Shown: one piece after another, positions 44,330 through 56,141 of the stretch
How positions within the stretch are numbered: position 1 is the first letter of the stretch
How the letters are laid out: every line of letters begins with the position of its first letter
Assembly: GCA_964036045.1 (NCBI GenBank)
Contig: OZ038379.1
Location: 72,508,719 to 72,572,718 of the forward strand
DNA from: Eutreptiella sp. 'Long Island Sound 2002'
Taxonomy: Eukaryota > Euglenozoa > Euglenophyceae > Eutreptiales > Eutreptiaceae
Direction of reading: 5' to 3'
Length of the DNA: 64,000 bases
The notes under the pieces: generated by a model
Seen by the model: the letters and a program-made list of their open reading frames with translations, nothing else
Databases searched by the model: none
What the model was told of the DNA's origin: nothing
Position numbers and translations under genes: made by a program

Positions 44330-46873
44330 CCTCTTGTTGGGGGCGCTGACGGTGTTTAGCAGGACTGCCAGCGGCCAGGGGTCCGCCGACATATAGTAGG
44401 CCTGGGTGGGCCCCTGCTGCCAGTTGACGTGGGGCAGGGGCGGGAATGCCCCTTGCCTGGCGGTGCTGTGCCAGACAGTCCAGAGGCCCCCGACAAGGAC
44501 GTGCGACCGGTACCCTCAGGCGTGGCCGTGCAGGATGGCCTGGTAGCCTGCCGTCTGCAGCACCAGTGCCACCCCCTGCTGAGGCCCGGGTGGGGGTGTG
44601 CCATCGCCCGCATCCCAGACGTGGGTGCGCCCGCGGAGTGTGGCGTGCCACGGGTCTGGTGCACCGCGCTGCGGCCCTTGTATGCTTCCCGCAATCCGCG
44701 CCGGGCCGTGGTGGTGGACGAAGCTCTCCCTGCCGTCCGCTAGCAACGCCGCCGCCACGACGTATAGCTGCTCCGCCGTGAGGGGTGCCGTCGGCGCTTG
44801 CGTTGCGGCCGGCCGGCGGGGCTGCATGTCGCGGCAGGGGACGTGGGGCAGCAGTTGCGCCGGCCACGCCGCTAGGGGACCCCTGGTGACGGCCGCGACC
44901 GCGGACGCCAGCACCGTGCGGTCCATTGGTCTGTACTGCCGGTGCTCCGTGGTATCTCGGGCGAGGTGCCTGCAGGCTGCCATCCAGGCCACCGCTCCGC
45001 AGTTCGTGACGTCTGGTCCGGCACCATCCGCGCCGTCGCATCCCCTTTGTTGTACCGTGGTGGCGGTGTCGAGCGGGGGGCCCTGCTGCAGCGCCTCCGG
45101 GCCCTGCCCCGGCAAGAGGGCGGGCGGGACTGGCTGCGGGAAGCCCTGCGCGCCTCGGCGCTCTGGGTGCGTGTGGTACGGGTTTTGCCGGCGGTGTTCC
45201 GGGGCCGCCCGTGGTAGGAAGAGGAGTTGGTGTAGGTACCAGTGGCATTCCGCGGCGGACGGGTTGCGGAGCGTTAGCCACTGTTCAACCACGCCTCCCG
45301 GGTGCGCGGCCTCGACGCGGCGCTGCAGCCCCAGGCGTCCTAGGCGGTTGGACGTGCCCGCGGGTGGGATGTAGGTCTGCGGGTAAAGCACCCGCAGCGG
45401 CTCCAGCGCCAGGTCCAGCACCTCGTCGTTGAGCTGCTCCTTGAGAGCTGACGCCCTGTGCAGGGCGTGGCGGACCCCTGGTGTGGGGGCTGTGAGCTGT
45501 TCGAGCACCGGCCCCGGCGGGTACCGTGCACCCGGGTTGGTTAGCCACTCCGGGGTGTGGCTCAGTATGGCCTTCCACACGTCCCTCGTGAAGGCGTGTT
45601 GGGGCGCCAGAGAGGGGACCATCCGTAGGAGGCGGTGGCACGCTGGCGGCGATTGCATGGGCTGTGGGGCGGCTGCTGTGATCCACCTGCACGCCGTGCC
45701 GGGCAGGATTGCCCCCCATTCCACGGTCCCCATTCCCTCGGCGTTCAGCAGCGCCTGGCCCTGGACCAGGGGGAAATAGGGGCTCGAGCGCCCGCCTCCT
45801 TCCTTCCACCGTACCCAGACGGCCCCCGCCTGCAGGCTGCGGAGCAGGGCCACGCCGGGGAGGAGCGGCTGCGGGAAAGCACCCTTGACGGCTTGAGTGA
45901 CGTGGGCCAGGGTGCCCATGGGCAAATACAACACCGGGAGGACCCAGGGGCCCGGCAGCGGTTGCGCCTCCCCTGCGTCCCATCGCCACTCGGAGTCTGG
46001 CGGGGCAGTCGGGACCGTGCCCGTCTGCAGGAAGTGGCGTGCCCTCTTGTCGGGGTGCCGTTGGAGGGTTGCCGCGAGGCTGAGCCCCTCTGCCGCGGGT
46101 GCCACAGGGAGGCCGCCCCGGGGCCTGCGCCAGGGGTAATCCTGGTCGGCCGGCCAGGTGTGGAGGTCCCGGGCGATTTCTTCCGCGGTCCCTGTGGGGG
46201 CGTCCTCCGGTGCCAGGTGCCACACGACGGCAAGCAGCGCCCACGTGGAGAGCGGCCACGCCCCTGGGGGGGTGTACACCTGGATGGTCCGCTGTTGGCA
46301 CGCCCGCCGCACACGGGATGCGTGGAGCACCCCTCGGACCATGTCCGCCGCCAGGACCAGCACCATTCCCGAGGGTTCCACAATGATCCCCTCTGCGGGT
46401 CTGCCGTGGCGGCTTCGGGTGTGCAAGGCCACTGCCGCCTGTCCCGCGTGGGTGACTCGGTCGACGGCCTCCTGGATGTTCACGCTGCCGCGTGCGGTCT
46501 CATCCAGGATCCAGCCCTGCACCACCCCGTAGCGTAGGGCGGCGCATGCGGCCGCGGGTCTCACCTCGGGCAGCGCTCCGTCATCGGGGCCGGGCTGAGG
46601 GTGCTGTTTGGGGCACCAGCCTTGGCCGGTTCAGTGGCCTCGTTTCCACACGGGGCAGAGGGTGGGCACGCTGCCCGCCGGCGGCGCAGGTTCCGCGGGC
46701 GCGCCTCCCGTGGAGGGCTCCGGTACTGCCTCCAGGTCGGACTCCGTGCCCGCGTCCCCTTGTTGGGGGGCTCCTTCGCGGTCTCTGAGTCCAAGTGCCC
46801 TGATGACCTCGTGTGCCGCGTCCAGCGTCGGAGATCGGGGGCGTGTTTTGCGTGGGGCCGCGGGTTCCGCCAT
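44330..46873 (-). pseudogene. LINE-B ORF1-like N-terminal part with CCCH finger (broken)
   Basis: ATG at 46,873 (MAEPAAPRKTRPRSP), same position as LINE-C. LCPVWKRGH, then TGA, then TGQGWCPKQH shows a CCCH finger whose second Cys codon has become a stop (46,631-46,633). The frame continues to a TGA at 44,516, where LINE-C has Gly. The middle (AAACAALRYGVVQGWILDET, EGIIVEPSGMVLVLAADMVR) is about 94% like LINE-C over the compared stretch by eye. A frameshift near 44,310 precedes the next part. Confidence 0.75.
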
Positions 46874-46959
46874 TGTTGTGTCGCTGTGCCTAAGAGCAGG
46901 GGGTGGGCTGCGGATGTCCCGCGGCTGGTGCGTTGTTGCGTTGGTGCGTTGCTCGTTGT

Positions 46960-49715
46960 AGGGGTGGCGGAAGGGCGTCCCCGGGGGGGATGCCTTCCAT
47001 CATTGCGAGGGGCGTCTGGTGTTAGGTGCTGTCCCTCCCCCGGCCACCCGTCCTCTGGAGCGGGTAGCCGGGGTTCCGCGACCCGTGTGTCCTGGGTGCG
47101 GTCGGTGCGGGCGTGGGGACCCAGCACCAGCCCCACAGCGTGCGCCCTTGCGGGCCGGCATCGCTCGCTGTTGGGTTGGCGGAAGGGCGTCCCCGGGGGG
47201 GGTGCCTTCCACCATTGTGTGAGGGGCGTCTGAGGTCAGGCGCTGTCCCTCCCCCGACTGCCCGCCTATTGGGCGGGCTGTTGGGGTCCGCCACCCACGT
47301 GCTGTGGGCGCGGGTGTGTGGGTGTGGGGGCCCAACACTGTCCCTCTGGCCTGCATGCCCTGTGGGGGCTGCGTGCCGCGGGGGTGGTTGGGGGCTGTCC
47401 CCAGGGGGGTTGGCCTGCCACCGTTGTGAGGGGCGCCTGGTGTCAGGCGCTCTCTCTCCCCCGGCCGCCCGTCCTCTGGAGCGGACAGCCAGGGTTCCGC
47501 GACCCGTGTGTCCCGGGTGCGGTCGGTGCAGGCGTGGGGACCCAGCACCGGCCCCACAGCGTGCGCCCTTGCGGGCCGGCGTTGCTCGCTGTGGGGGGGG
47601 CGGAAGGGTGTCCCGGGGGGGCTGCCTTCCATTATTGTGATGGGCGTCTGAGGTCAGGCGCTGTCCCTCCCCCGACTGCCCGCCCAAAGGGCGGGCTGTT
47701 GGGGCCCGTCACCCACGTGCTGTTGGCGCGGGTGTGTGGGTGTGGGGGCCCAACACTGTCCCCTTGGCCTGCATGCCCTGTGGGGGCTGCGTGCCGCGGG
47801 GGTTGTGGGGGGCCGTCCCCGGGGGGGGTGGCCTGGCACCGTTGTGAGGGGCGCCTGGTGTCAGGCGCTGTCCCTCCCCCGGCCGCCCGTCCTCTGGAGC
47901 GGGCAGCCAGGGTTCCGCGACCCGTGTGTCCCGGGTGCGGTCGGTGCGGGCGTGGGGACCCAGCACCGGCCCCACAGCGTGCGCCCTTCCGGGCCGGCCT
48001 TGCTCGCTGTGGGGGTGGCGGAAGGGCGTCCCCGGGCTGGGTGCCTTCCACCATTCTGAGGGGCGTCTGTGGTCAGGCGCTGTCCCTACCTCGCCTGCCC
48101 GCCCACTGGGCGGGCTCTTGGGGTCCGCCACCCACGTGCTGCGGGCGCGGGTGTGTGGGTGTGGGGGCCCAACACTGTCCCCTTTGCCTGCATGCCCTGT
48201 GGGAGCTGCGTACCGCGGGGGTGGTGGGGGGCCGTCCCTGGGGGGGGTGGCCTGCCACTGTTGTGAGGGGCCCCTGGCGTCAGACGCTGTCCCTCCCCCG
48301 GCCGCGCGTCCTCTGGAGCGGGCCGCCAGGGTTCCGCGACCCGTGTGTCCCGGGTGCGGCCGGTGCGGGCGTGGGGACCCAGCACCGGCCCCACAGCGTG
48401 CGCCCTTCCGGGCCGGCGTTGATCGCTGTGGGGGTGGCGGAAGGGCGTCCCCGGGGGGGGTGCCTTCCACCATTGTGGGGGGCGTCTGAGGTCAGGCGCT
48501 GTCCCTCCCCCGACTGCCGGCCCACTGGGCGGGCTGTTGGGGTCCGCCACCCGGTTGCTGTGGGCGCGGGTGTGTTGGTGTGGGAGCCCAACACTGTCCC
48601 CTCGGCCTGCATGCCCTGTGGGGGCTGCATGCCGCGGGGGTGGTGGGGGGCCGTCCCCGGGGGGGCTGGCCTGCCACCGTTGTGAGGGGCGCCTGGTGTC
48701 AGGCGCTGTCCCTGCCCCGGCCGCCCGTCCTCTGGAGCGGGCGGCCAGGGTTCCGCGACCAGTGTGTCCCGGATGCGGTTGGTGCGGGCGTGAGGACCCA
48801 GCACCGGCCCCACAGCGTGCCCCCTTGCGGGCCGGCGTTGCTCGCTGTGGGGGTGGCGGAAAAGCGTCCCCGGGCTGGGTGCCTTCCACCATTGTGGGGG
48901 GCGTCTGAGTCCAGCCGCCGTTCCTTCCCCGACTGCTCGCCCACTGGGCGGGCTGTTGGGGTCCGCCACCCACGTGCTGTGGGCGCGGGTGTGTGGGTGT
49001 GGGAGCCCAACACTGTCCCCGCGGCCTGCATGCCCTGTGGGGGCTGCATGCCGCGGGGGTGGTGGGGGGGCGTCCCCGGGGGGGTGGCCTGCCACCGTTG
49101 TGAGGGGCGCTGGGTGCGGTCGGTGCGGGCGTGGGGACCAAGCACCGGCCCCACAGCGTACGCCCTTGCGGGCCGGCCTTGCTCGCTGTGGGGGTGGCGG
49201 AAGGGCGTCCCCGGGGTGGGTGCCTTCCACCATTGTGAGGGGCGTCTGAGGTCAGGCGCTGTCTCTCCCCTGACTGCCCGCCCACTGGGCAGGCTGTTGG
49301 GGTCCGCCACACACGTGCTGTGGGCGCGGGTGTGTGGGTGTGGGGGCCCAACACTGTCCACTTGGCCTGCATGCCCTGTGGGGGCTGCGTGCAGCGGGGG
49401 GGGTGGGGGGCCGTCCCCGGGGGGGGTAGTCCTGCCACCGTTGTGTGGGGCGCCTGGTGTCAGGCGCTGTCCCTCCCCCAGCCGCCCGTCCTCTGGAGCG
49501 GGCAGCCGGGGTTCCGCGACCCGTGTGTCCCGGGTGCAGTCGGTGCGGGCGTGAAGACCCAGCGGCGGCCCCAAACGTGCCCCGTTGCGGGCCGGCGTTG
49601 CTCGCTCCCGAGTGGCGGAAGGGCGTTCCCGGGGGGGGTGCCTTCTACCATTGTGAGGGGCGTCTGAGGTCAGGCGCTTTCCCTCCCCCGACTTCCCGCC
49701 CACTGCGCGGGCTGT
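46960..49715 (-). repeat. LINE-B 5' monomer array (about 419-bp dimers)
   Basis: ccttccaccattgtg or a close form recurs at 47,207, 47,626, 48,045, 48,465, 48,886, 49,224 and 49,643. Steps are about 419 bp, except one of 338 bp that reflects a deletion. Each dimer has two related halves sharing gcgcctg(g/a)tgtcaggcgc and a ccgcgacccgtgtgtcc block. Inverted repeats such as gcccgcccactgggcgggc recur in each unit. Probable 5' UTR/promoter monomers. Confidence 0.9.
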
Positions 49716-50290
49716 TTGGGCTCGTTGGGTGTGTGCGGCGTGTTTGGTGTCTGTGCCGTGCGTGTCGTGGTGCGCGGTGCCGCTTTTCTCTTTTCCCTCT
49801 GGTGCTCCCCTCTCCGGTGTCTCGGTGCCGTGTTGTGCTCGCCGTGTGCTGCCGTGCCCCCTTCCCTGTGCGCTCCCCTTGCTCGGCTGCTGGCTACCCC
49901 TTGTCCTTTTCGTGGCTTCGTTGCTCTTTACCCTTTCCTCTACCCTTCTCCCTGGCATGCACTTTTTCCCTGCTTCTGCTTTGGTGTGTGTCTCGGTCTT
50001 TTTCCTTGTTGGCTCGTCGTTCTCGCTCGTTGGGCCTTCTCTTTTGGACCTGCGAAGACGAAGGATGCAAACGGGCGTGCGGCGGCGGGGGTTTTGTCGC
50101 GCCACGGCACCTCGTCAGTGCCATCCTCGGTCGGTCTCTTACTCCCGCGCTGGTGTGGTATGTTACGTATTTATGCTTCGTTTGTGTGCTCCTTCCTCCT
50201 TTTTCTTACCGTGTTGTGCTTGTTACGGCGTCTTTTATCCTGTGTCGTTTGGCGTAGGTTTATTTCCTACTTGCTTTCGACTTGGCTCCA
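49716..50290. promoter_or_regulatory. Spacer between the two LINE 5' arrays
   Basis: About 575 bp, pyrimidine-rich on the plus strand (cttttctcttttccctctgg), unlike the monomers. It joins the outermost monomers of LINE-B and LINE-C. It may be the distal 5' end of one element, host DNA or a shared promoter. A minus-strand open frame (from 50,105, MARQNPRRRTPVCILRLRR) runs into the array; it is not supported as a gene. Confidence 0.45.
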
Positions 50291-53200
50291 CACACCTCTT
50301 TGGGCGGGCAGTCGGGGGAGGGACAGCGCCTGACCTCAGACGCCCCTCACAATGGTAGAAGGCACCCCCCCCGGGAACGCCCTTCTGCCACCCCGGGAGC
50401 GAGCAACGCCGGCCCGCAAGGGGGCACGTTTGGGGCCGCCGCTGGGTCCCCACGCCCGCACCGACCGCACCCGGGACACACGGGTCGCGGAACCCCGGCT
50501 GCCCGCTCCAGAGGACGGGCGGCTGGGGGAGGGACAGCGCCTGACACCAGGCGCCCCACACAACGATGGCAGGCCACCCCCCCCCCGGGGACGGCCCCCC
50601 ACCTCCCCCGCGGCACGCAGCCCCCACAGGGCATGCAGGCCAAGGGGACAGTGTTGGGCCCCCACACCCACACACCCACGCCCACAGCACGTGGGTGACG
50701 GACCCCAACAGCCTGCCCAGTGGGCGGGCAGTCGGGGGAGGGACAGCGCATGACCTCAGACGCCCCTCACAATGGTGGAAGGCACCCACCCCGGGGACGC
50801 CCTTCCGCCACCCCCACAGCGAGCAAGGCCGGCCCGCAAGGGCGTACGCTGTGGGGCTGGTGCTGGGTCCCCACGCCCGCACCGACCGCACCCAGGACAC
50901 ACGGGTCGCGGAACCCTGGCTGCCCGAACCAGAGGACGGGCGGCCGGGGGAGGGACAGCGCCTGACTCCAGGCGCCCCTCACAACTGTGGCAGGCCACCC
51001 CCCCGGGGACGGCCCCCCACCACCCCCGCGGCATGCAGCCCCCACAGGGCAGGCAGGCCGCGGGGACAGTGTTGGGCTCCCACACCCACACACCCGCGCC
51101 CACAGCACGTGGGTGGCGGACCCCAACAGCCCGCCCAGTGGGCGAGCAGTCGGGGAAGGGACGGCGCCTGGACTCAGCCGCCCCCCACAATGGTGGAAAG
51201 CACCCCCCCCGGGGACGCTTTTCCGCCACCCCCACAGCGAGCAACGCCGGCCCGCAAGGGGGCACGCTGTGGGGCCGGTGCTGGGTCCCCACGCCCGCAC
51301 CAACCGCACCCGGGACACACGGGTCGCGGAACCCTGGCTGCCCGCTCAAGAGGACGGGCGGCTGGGGGAGGGACAGCGCCTGACACCAGGCGCCCCTCAC
51401 AACGGTGGCAGGCCAGCCCCCCCGGGGACGGCCCCCCACCACCCCCGCGGCATGCAGCCCCCACAGGGCATGCAGGCCGAGGGGACAGTGTTGGGCTCCC
51501 ACACCCACACACCCGCGCCCACAGCACGTGGGTGGCGGACCCCAACAGCCCGCCCAGTGGGCGGGCAGTCGGGGGAGGGACAGCGCCTGACCTCAGACGC
51601 CCCTCACAATGGTGGAAGGCACCCCCCCCGGGGACGCCCCCCCGCCACCCCCACATCGATCAACGCCGGCCCGCAAGGGTGCACGCTGTGGGGCCGGTGC
51701 TGGGTCCCCACGCTCGCACCGAACGCACCCGGGACACACGGGTCGCGGAACCCTGGCGGCCCGCTCCAGAGGACGGGCGGCCGGGGGAGGGACAGCGTCT
51801 GACGCCAGGCGCCCCTCACAACGGTGGCAGGCCAACCCCCCAGGGATGGCCCCCCTCCACCCCCGCGGCACGCAGCCCCCACAGGGCATGCAGGCAAAGG
51901 GGACAGTGTTGGGCCCCCACACCCACACACCTGCGCCCGCAGCACGTGGGTAGCGGACCCCAACAGCCCGCCCAGTGGGCGGGCAGTCGAGGTAGGGACA
52001 GCGCCTGACCTCAGACGCCCCTCAGAATGGTGGAAGGCACCCACCCCGGGGACGCCCTTCCGCCACCCCCACAGCGAGCAAGGTTGGCCCGGAAGGGCGC
52101 ACGCTGTGGGGCCGCTGCTGGGTCACCACGCCCGCACCGACCGCACCCGGGACACACGGGTCGCGGAACCCCGGCTGCCCGCTCCAGAGGACGGGCGGCC
52201 GGGGGAGGGACAGCGCCTGACACCAGGCGCCCCTCACAACGGTGCCAGGCCACCCCCCCCGGGGACGGCCCCCCACCACCCCCGCGGCACGCAGCCCCCA
52301 CAGGGCATGCAGGCCAAGGGGACAGTGTTGGGCCCCCACACCCACACACCCGCGCCAACAGCACGTGGGTGACGGGCCCCAACAGCCCGCCCTTTTGGGC
52401 GGGCAGTCGGGGGAGGGACAGCGCCTGACCTCAGACGCCCCTCACAATGGTGGAAGGCAGCCCCCCCGGGGACACCCTTCCGCCACCCCCACAGCGAGCA
52501 ACGCCGGCCCGCAAGGGCGCACGCTGTGGGGCCGGTGCTGGGTCCCCACGCCTGCAGCGACCGCACCCGGGACACACGGGTCGCGGAACCCTGGCTGCCC
52601 GCTCCAGAGGACAGGCGGCCGGGGGAGGGAGAGCGCCTGACACCTGGCGCCTCTCGCAACGGTGGCAGGCCAACCCCCCTGGGGACAGCCCCCAACCACC
52701 CCCGCGGCACGCAGCCCCCACGAGCATGCAGGCCAAGGGGACAGTGTTGGGCGCCCACACCCACACACCCGCGCCCACAGCATGTGGGTTGCGGACCCCA
52801 ACAGCCCGCCCCAGTGGGCGGGCAGTTTGGGGAGGGACAGCGCATGGCCTCAGACGCCCCTCACAATGGTGGAAGGCACCCCCCCCGGGGACGCCCCTCA
52901 GCCACCCCCACAGCGAGCAACGCCGGCCCGCAAGGGTGCACGCTGTGGGACCGGTGCTGAGTCCCCACGCCCGCACCGACCGCACCCGGGACACACGGGT
53001 CGCGGAACCCCGGCTGCCCGCTCCAGAGGACGGGCGGCTGGGGGAGGGACAGCGCCTGACACCAGGCGCCCCACACAAGGATGGCAGGCCACCCCCCCCC
53101 CGGGGACGGCCCCCCACCACCCCCGCGGCACGCAGCCCCCACAGGGCATGCAGGCCAAGGGGACAGTGTTGGGCCCCCACACCCACACAACCGCGCCCAC

Positions 53201-56035
53201 AGCACGTGGGTGACGGACCCCAACAGCCTGCCCAGTGGGCGGGCAGTCGGGGGAGGGACAGCGCCTGACCTCAGACGCCCCTCACAATGGTGGAAGGCAC
53301 CCACCCCGGGGACGCCCTTCCGCCACCCCCACAGCGAGCAAGGCCGGCCCGCAAGGGCGTACGCTGTGGGGCTGGTGCTGGGTCCCAACGCCCGCACCGA
53401 CCGCACCCAGGACACACGGGTCGCGGAACCCTGGCTGCCCGAACCAGAGGACGGGCGGCCGGGGGAGGGACAGCGCCTGACTCCAGGCGCCCCTCACAAC
53501 TGTGGCAGGCCACCCCCCCGGGGACGGCCCCCCACCACCCCCGCGGCATGCAGCCCCCACAGGGCATGCAGGCCGCGGGGACAGTGTTGGGCTCCCACAC
53601 CCACACACCCGCGCCCACAGCACGTGGGTGGCGGACCCCAAAAGCCCGCCCAGTGGGCGAGCAGTCGGGGAAGGGACGGCCCCTGGACTCAGACGCCCCC
53701 CACAATGGTGGAAGGCACCCCCCCCGGGGACGCTTTTCCGCCACCCCCACAGCGAGCAACGCCGGCCCGCAAGGGGGCACGCTGTGGGGCCGGTGCTGGG
53801 TCCTCACGCCCGCACCAACCGCACCCGGGACACACGGGTCGCGGAACCCTGGCTGCCCGCTCCAGAGGACGGGCGGCTGGGGGAGGGACAGCGCCTGACA
53901 CCAGGCGCCCCTCACAACGGTGGCAGGCCAGCCCCCCCGGGGACGGCCCCCCACCACCCCCGCAGCATGCAGCCCCCACAGGGCATGCAGGCCGAGGGGA
54001 CAGTGTTGGGCTCCCACACCCACACACCCGCGCCCACAGCACGTGGGTGGCGGACCCCAACAGCCCGCCCAGTGGGCGGGCAGTCGGGGGAGGGACAGCG
54101 CCTGACCTCAAACGCCCCTCACAATGGTGGAAGGCACCCCCCCCGGGGACGCCCTCCCGCCACCCCCACAGCGATCAACGCTGGCCCGCAAGGGTGCACG
54201 CTGTGGGGCCGGTGCTGGGTCCCCACGCTCGCACCGACCGCACCCGGGACACACGGGTCGCGGAACCCTGGCGGCCCGCTCCAGAGGACGGGCGGCCGGG
54301 GGAGGGACAGCGTCTGACGCCAGGCGCCCCTCACAACGGTGGCAGGCCAACCCCCCAGGGATGGCCCCCCACCACCCCCGCGGCACGCAGCCCCCACAGG
54401 GCATGCAGGCAAAGGGGACAGTGTTGGGCCCCCACACCCACACACCTGCGCCCGCAGCACGTGGGTAGCGGACCCCAACAGCCCGCCCAGTGGGCGGGCA
54501 GTCGAGGTAGGGACAGCGCCTGACCTCAGACACCCCTCAGATTGGTGGAAGGCACCCACCCCGGGGACGCCCTTCCGCCACCCACACAGCGAGCAAGGTT
54601 GGCCCAGAAGGCGCACGCTGTGGCGCCGCTGCTGGGTCCCCACGCCCGCACCGACCGCACCCGGGACACACGGGTCGCGGAACCCCGGCTGCCCGCTCCA
54701 GAGGACGGGCGGCCGGGGGAGGGACAGCGCCTGACACCAGGCGCCCCTCACAACGGTGCCAGGCCACCCCCCCCGGGGACGGCCCCCCACCACCCCCGCG
54801 GCACGCAGCCCCCACAGGGCATGCAGGCCAAGGGGACAGTGTTGGGCCCCCACACCCACACACCCGCGCCAACAGCACGTGGGTGACGGGCCCCAACAGC
54901 CCGCCCTTTGGGCGGGCAGTCGGGGGAGGGACAGCGCCTGACCTCAGACGCCCCTCACAATGGTGGAAGGCACCCCCCCCGGGGACACCCTTCCGCCACC
55001 CCCACAGCGAGCAACGCCGGCCCGCAAGGGCGCACGCTGTGGGGCCGGTGCTGGGTCCCCACGCCTGCACCGACCGCACCCGGGACACACGGGTCGCGGA
55101 ACCCTGGCTGCCCGCTCCAGAGGACGGGCGGCCGGGGGAGGGAGAGCGCCTGACACCTGGCGCCCCTCGCAACGGTGGCAGGCCAACCCCCCTGGGGACA
55201 GCCCCCAACCACCCCCGCGGCACGCAGCCCCCACGAGCATGCAGGCCAAGGGGACAGTGTTGGGCGCCCACACCCACACACCCGCGCCCACAGCATGTGG
55301 GTGGCGGACCCCAACAGCCCGCCCCAGTGGGCGGGCAGTTGGGGGAGGGACAGCGCATGGCCTCAGACGCCCCTCACAATGGTGGAAGGCACCCCCCCCG
55401 GGGACGCCCCTCAGCCACCCCCACAGCGAGCAACGCCGGCCCGCAAGGGTGCACGCTGTGGGACCGGTGCTGAGTCCGCACGCCCGCACCGACCGCACCC
55501 GGGACACACGGGTCGCGGAACCCATGGCCGCCCGCTCCAGAGGACGGGCGGCCGGGGGAGGGACAGCGCCTGACACCAGGCGCCCCTCGCAACAGTGGCA
55601 GGCCAACCCCCCTGGGGACAGCCCCCAACCACCCCCGCGGCACGCAGCCCCCACAGGGCATGCAGGCCAGAGGGACAGTGTTGGGCCCCCACACCCACAC
55701 ACCCGCGCCCACAGCACGTGGGCCGCGGACCCCAACAGCCCGCCAAATAGGCGGGCAGTCGGGGGAGGGACAGCGCCTGACCTCAGACGCCCCTCACACA
55801 ATAGTGGAAGGCACCCCTCCCGGGGACACCCTTCCGCCAGCCCCACAGCGAGCGATGCCGGCCCGCAAGGGCGCACGCTGTGGGGCTGGTGCTGGGTCCC
55901 CACGCCCGCACCGACCGCACCCGGGACACACGGGTCGCGGAACCCCGGCTACCCGCTCCAGAGGACGGGTGGCCGGGGGAGGGACAGCACCTAACACCAG
56001 ACGCCCCTCGCAATGATGGAAGGCACCCCCCCGGG
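50290..56035 (+). repeat. LINE-C 5' monomer array (about 13.5 dimers of 419 bp)
   Basis: atggtggaaggcaccc or a close form starts near 50,353, 50,773, 51,190, 51,610, 52,028, 52,448, 52,868, 53,288, 53,706, 54,125, 54,544, 54,961, 55,380 and 55,803, steps of 417-423 bp. The array is the inverted counterpart of 46,960-49,715. Since 419 is not a multiple of three, the long open frames through it reflect GC bias. Confidence 0.92.
50472..55500 (+). repeat. Higher-order repeat: 2,515-bp (six-dimer) block in two copies
   Basis: Variant-specific monomers recur at a constant offset of about 2,515 bp: 50,772/53,287, 50,987/53,502, 51,609/54,124, 51,824/54,339. 2,515 bp is six dimers, so a six-dimer block was duplicated within the array. 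Confidence 0.85.
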
Positions 56036-56141
56036 GACGCCCTTCCGCCACCCCTACAACGAGCAACGCACCAACGCACCAACGCACCAGCCACGGGACA
56101 TCCGCAGCCCACCCCCTGCTCTTAGGCACAGCGACACAACA

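Larger units (their letters stand above)
34754..49715 (-). mobile_element. LINE-B, nearly full-length, degenerate
   Basis: Minus-strand non-LTR element. From 5' (right) to 3' (left): dimeric 419-bp monomer array (49,715-46,960), ORF1 part with CCCH finger, C2H2 finger, EEP endonuclease, RT, RNase H, CCHC knuckle, C-terminal modules and a 3' UTR ending in ACCT repeats at 34,754-34,774. It interrupts the host gene at 34,757. Several stops (for example TGA at 46,631-46,633 and 44,516) and frameshifts make it inactive. Confidence 0.88.

Noticed and set aside
47318-48685. Open frames of 455-480 codons within the monomer arrays
   Set aside because: The 419-bp period is not a multiple of three, all frames on both strands are similarly open, and composition is extremely GC-rich. 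They are by-products of the array.
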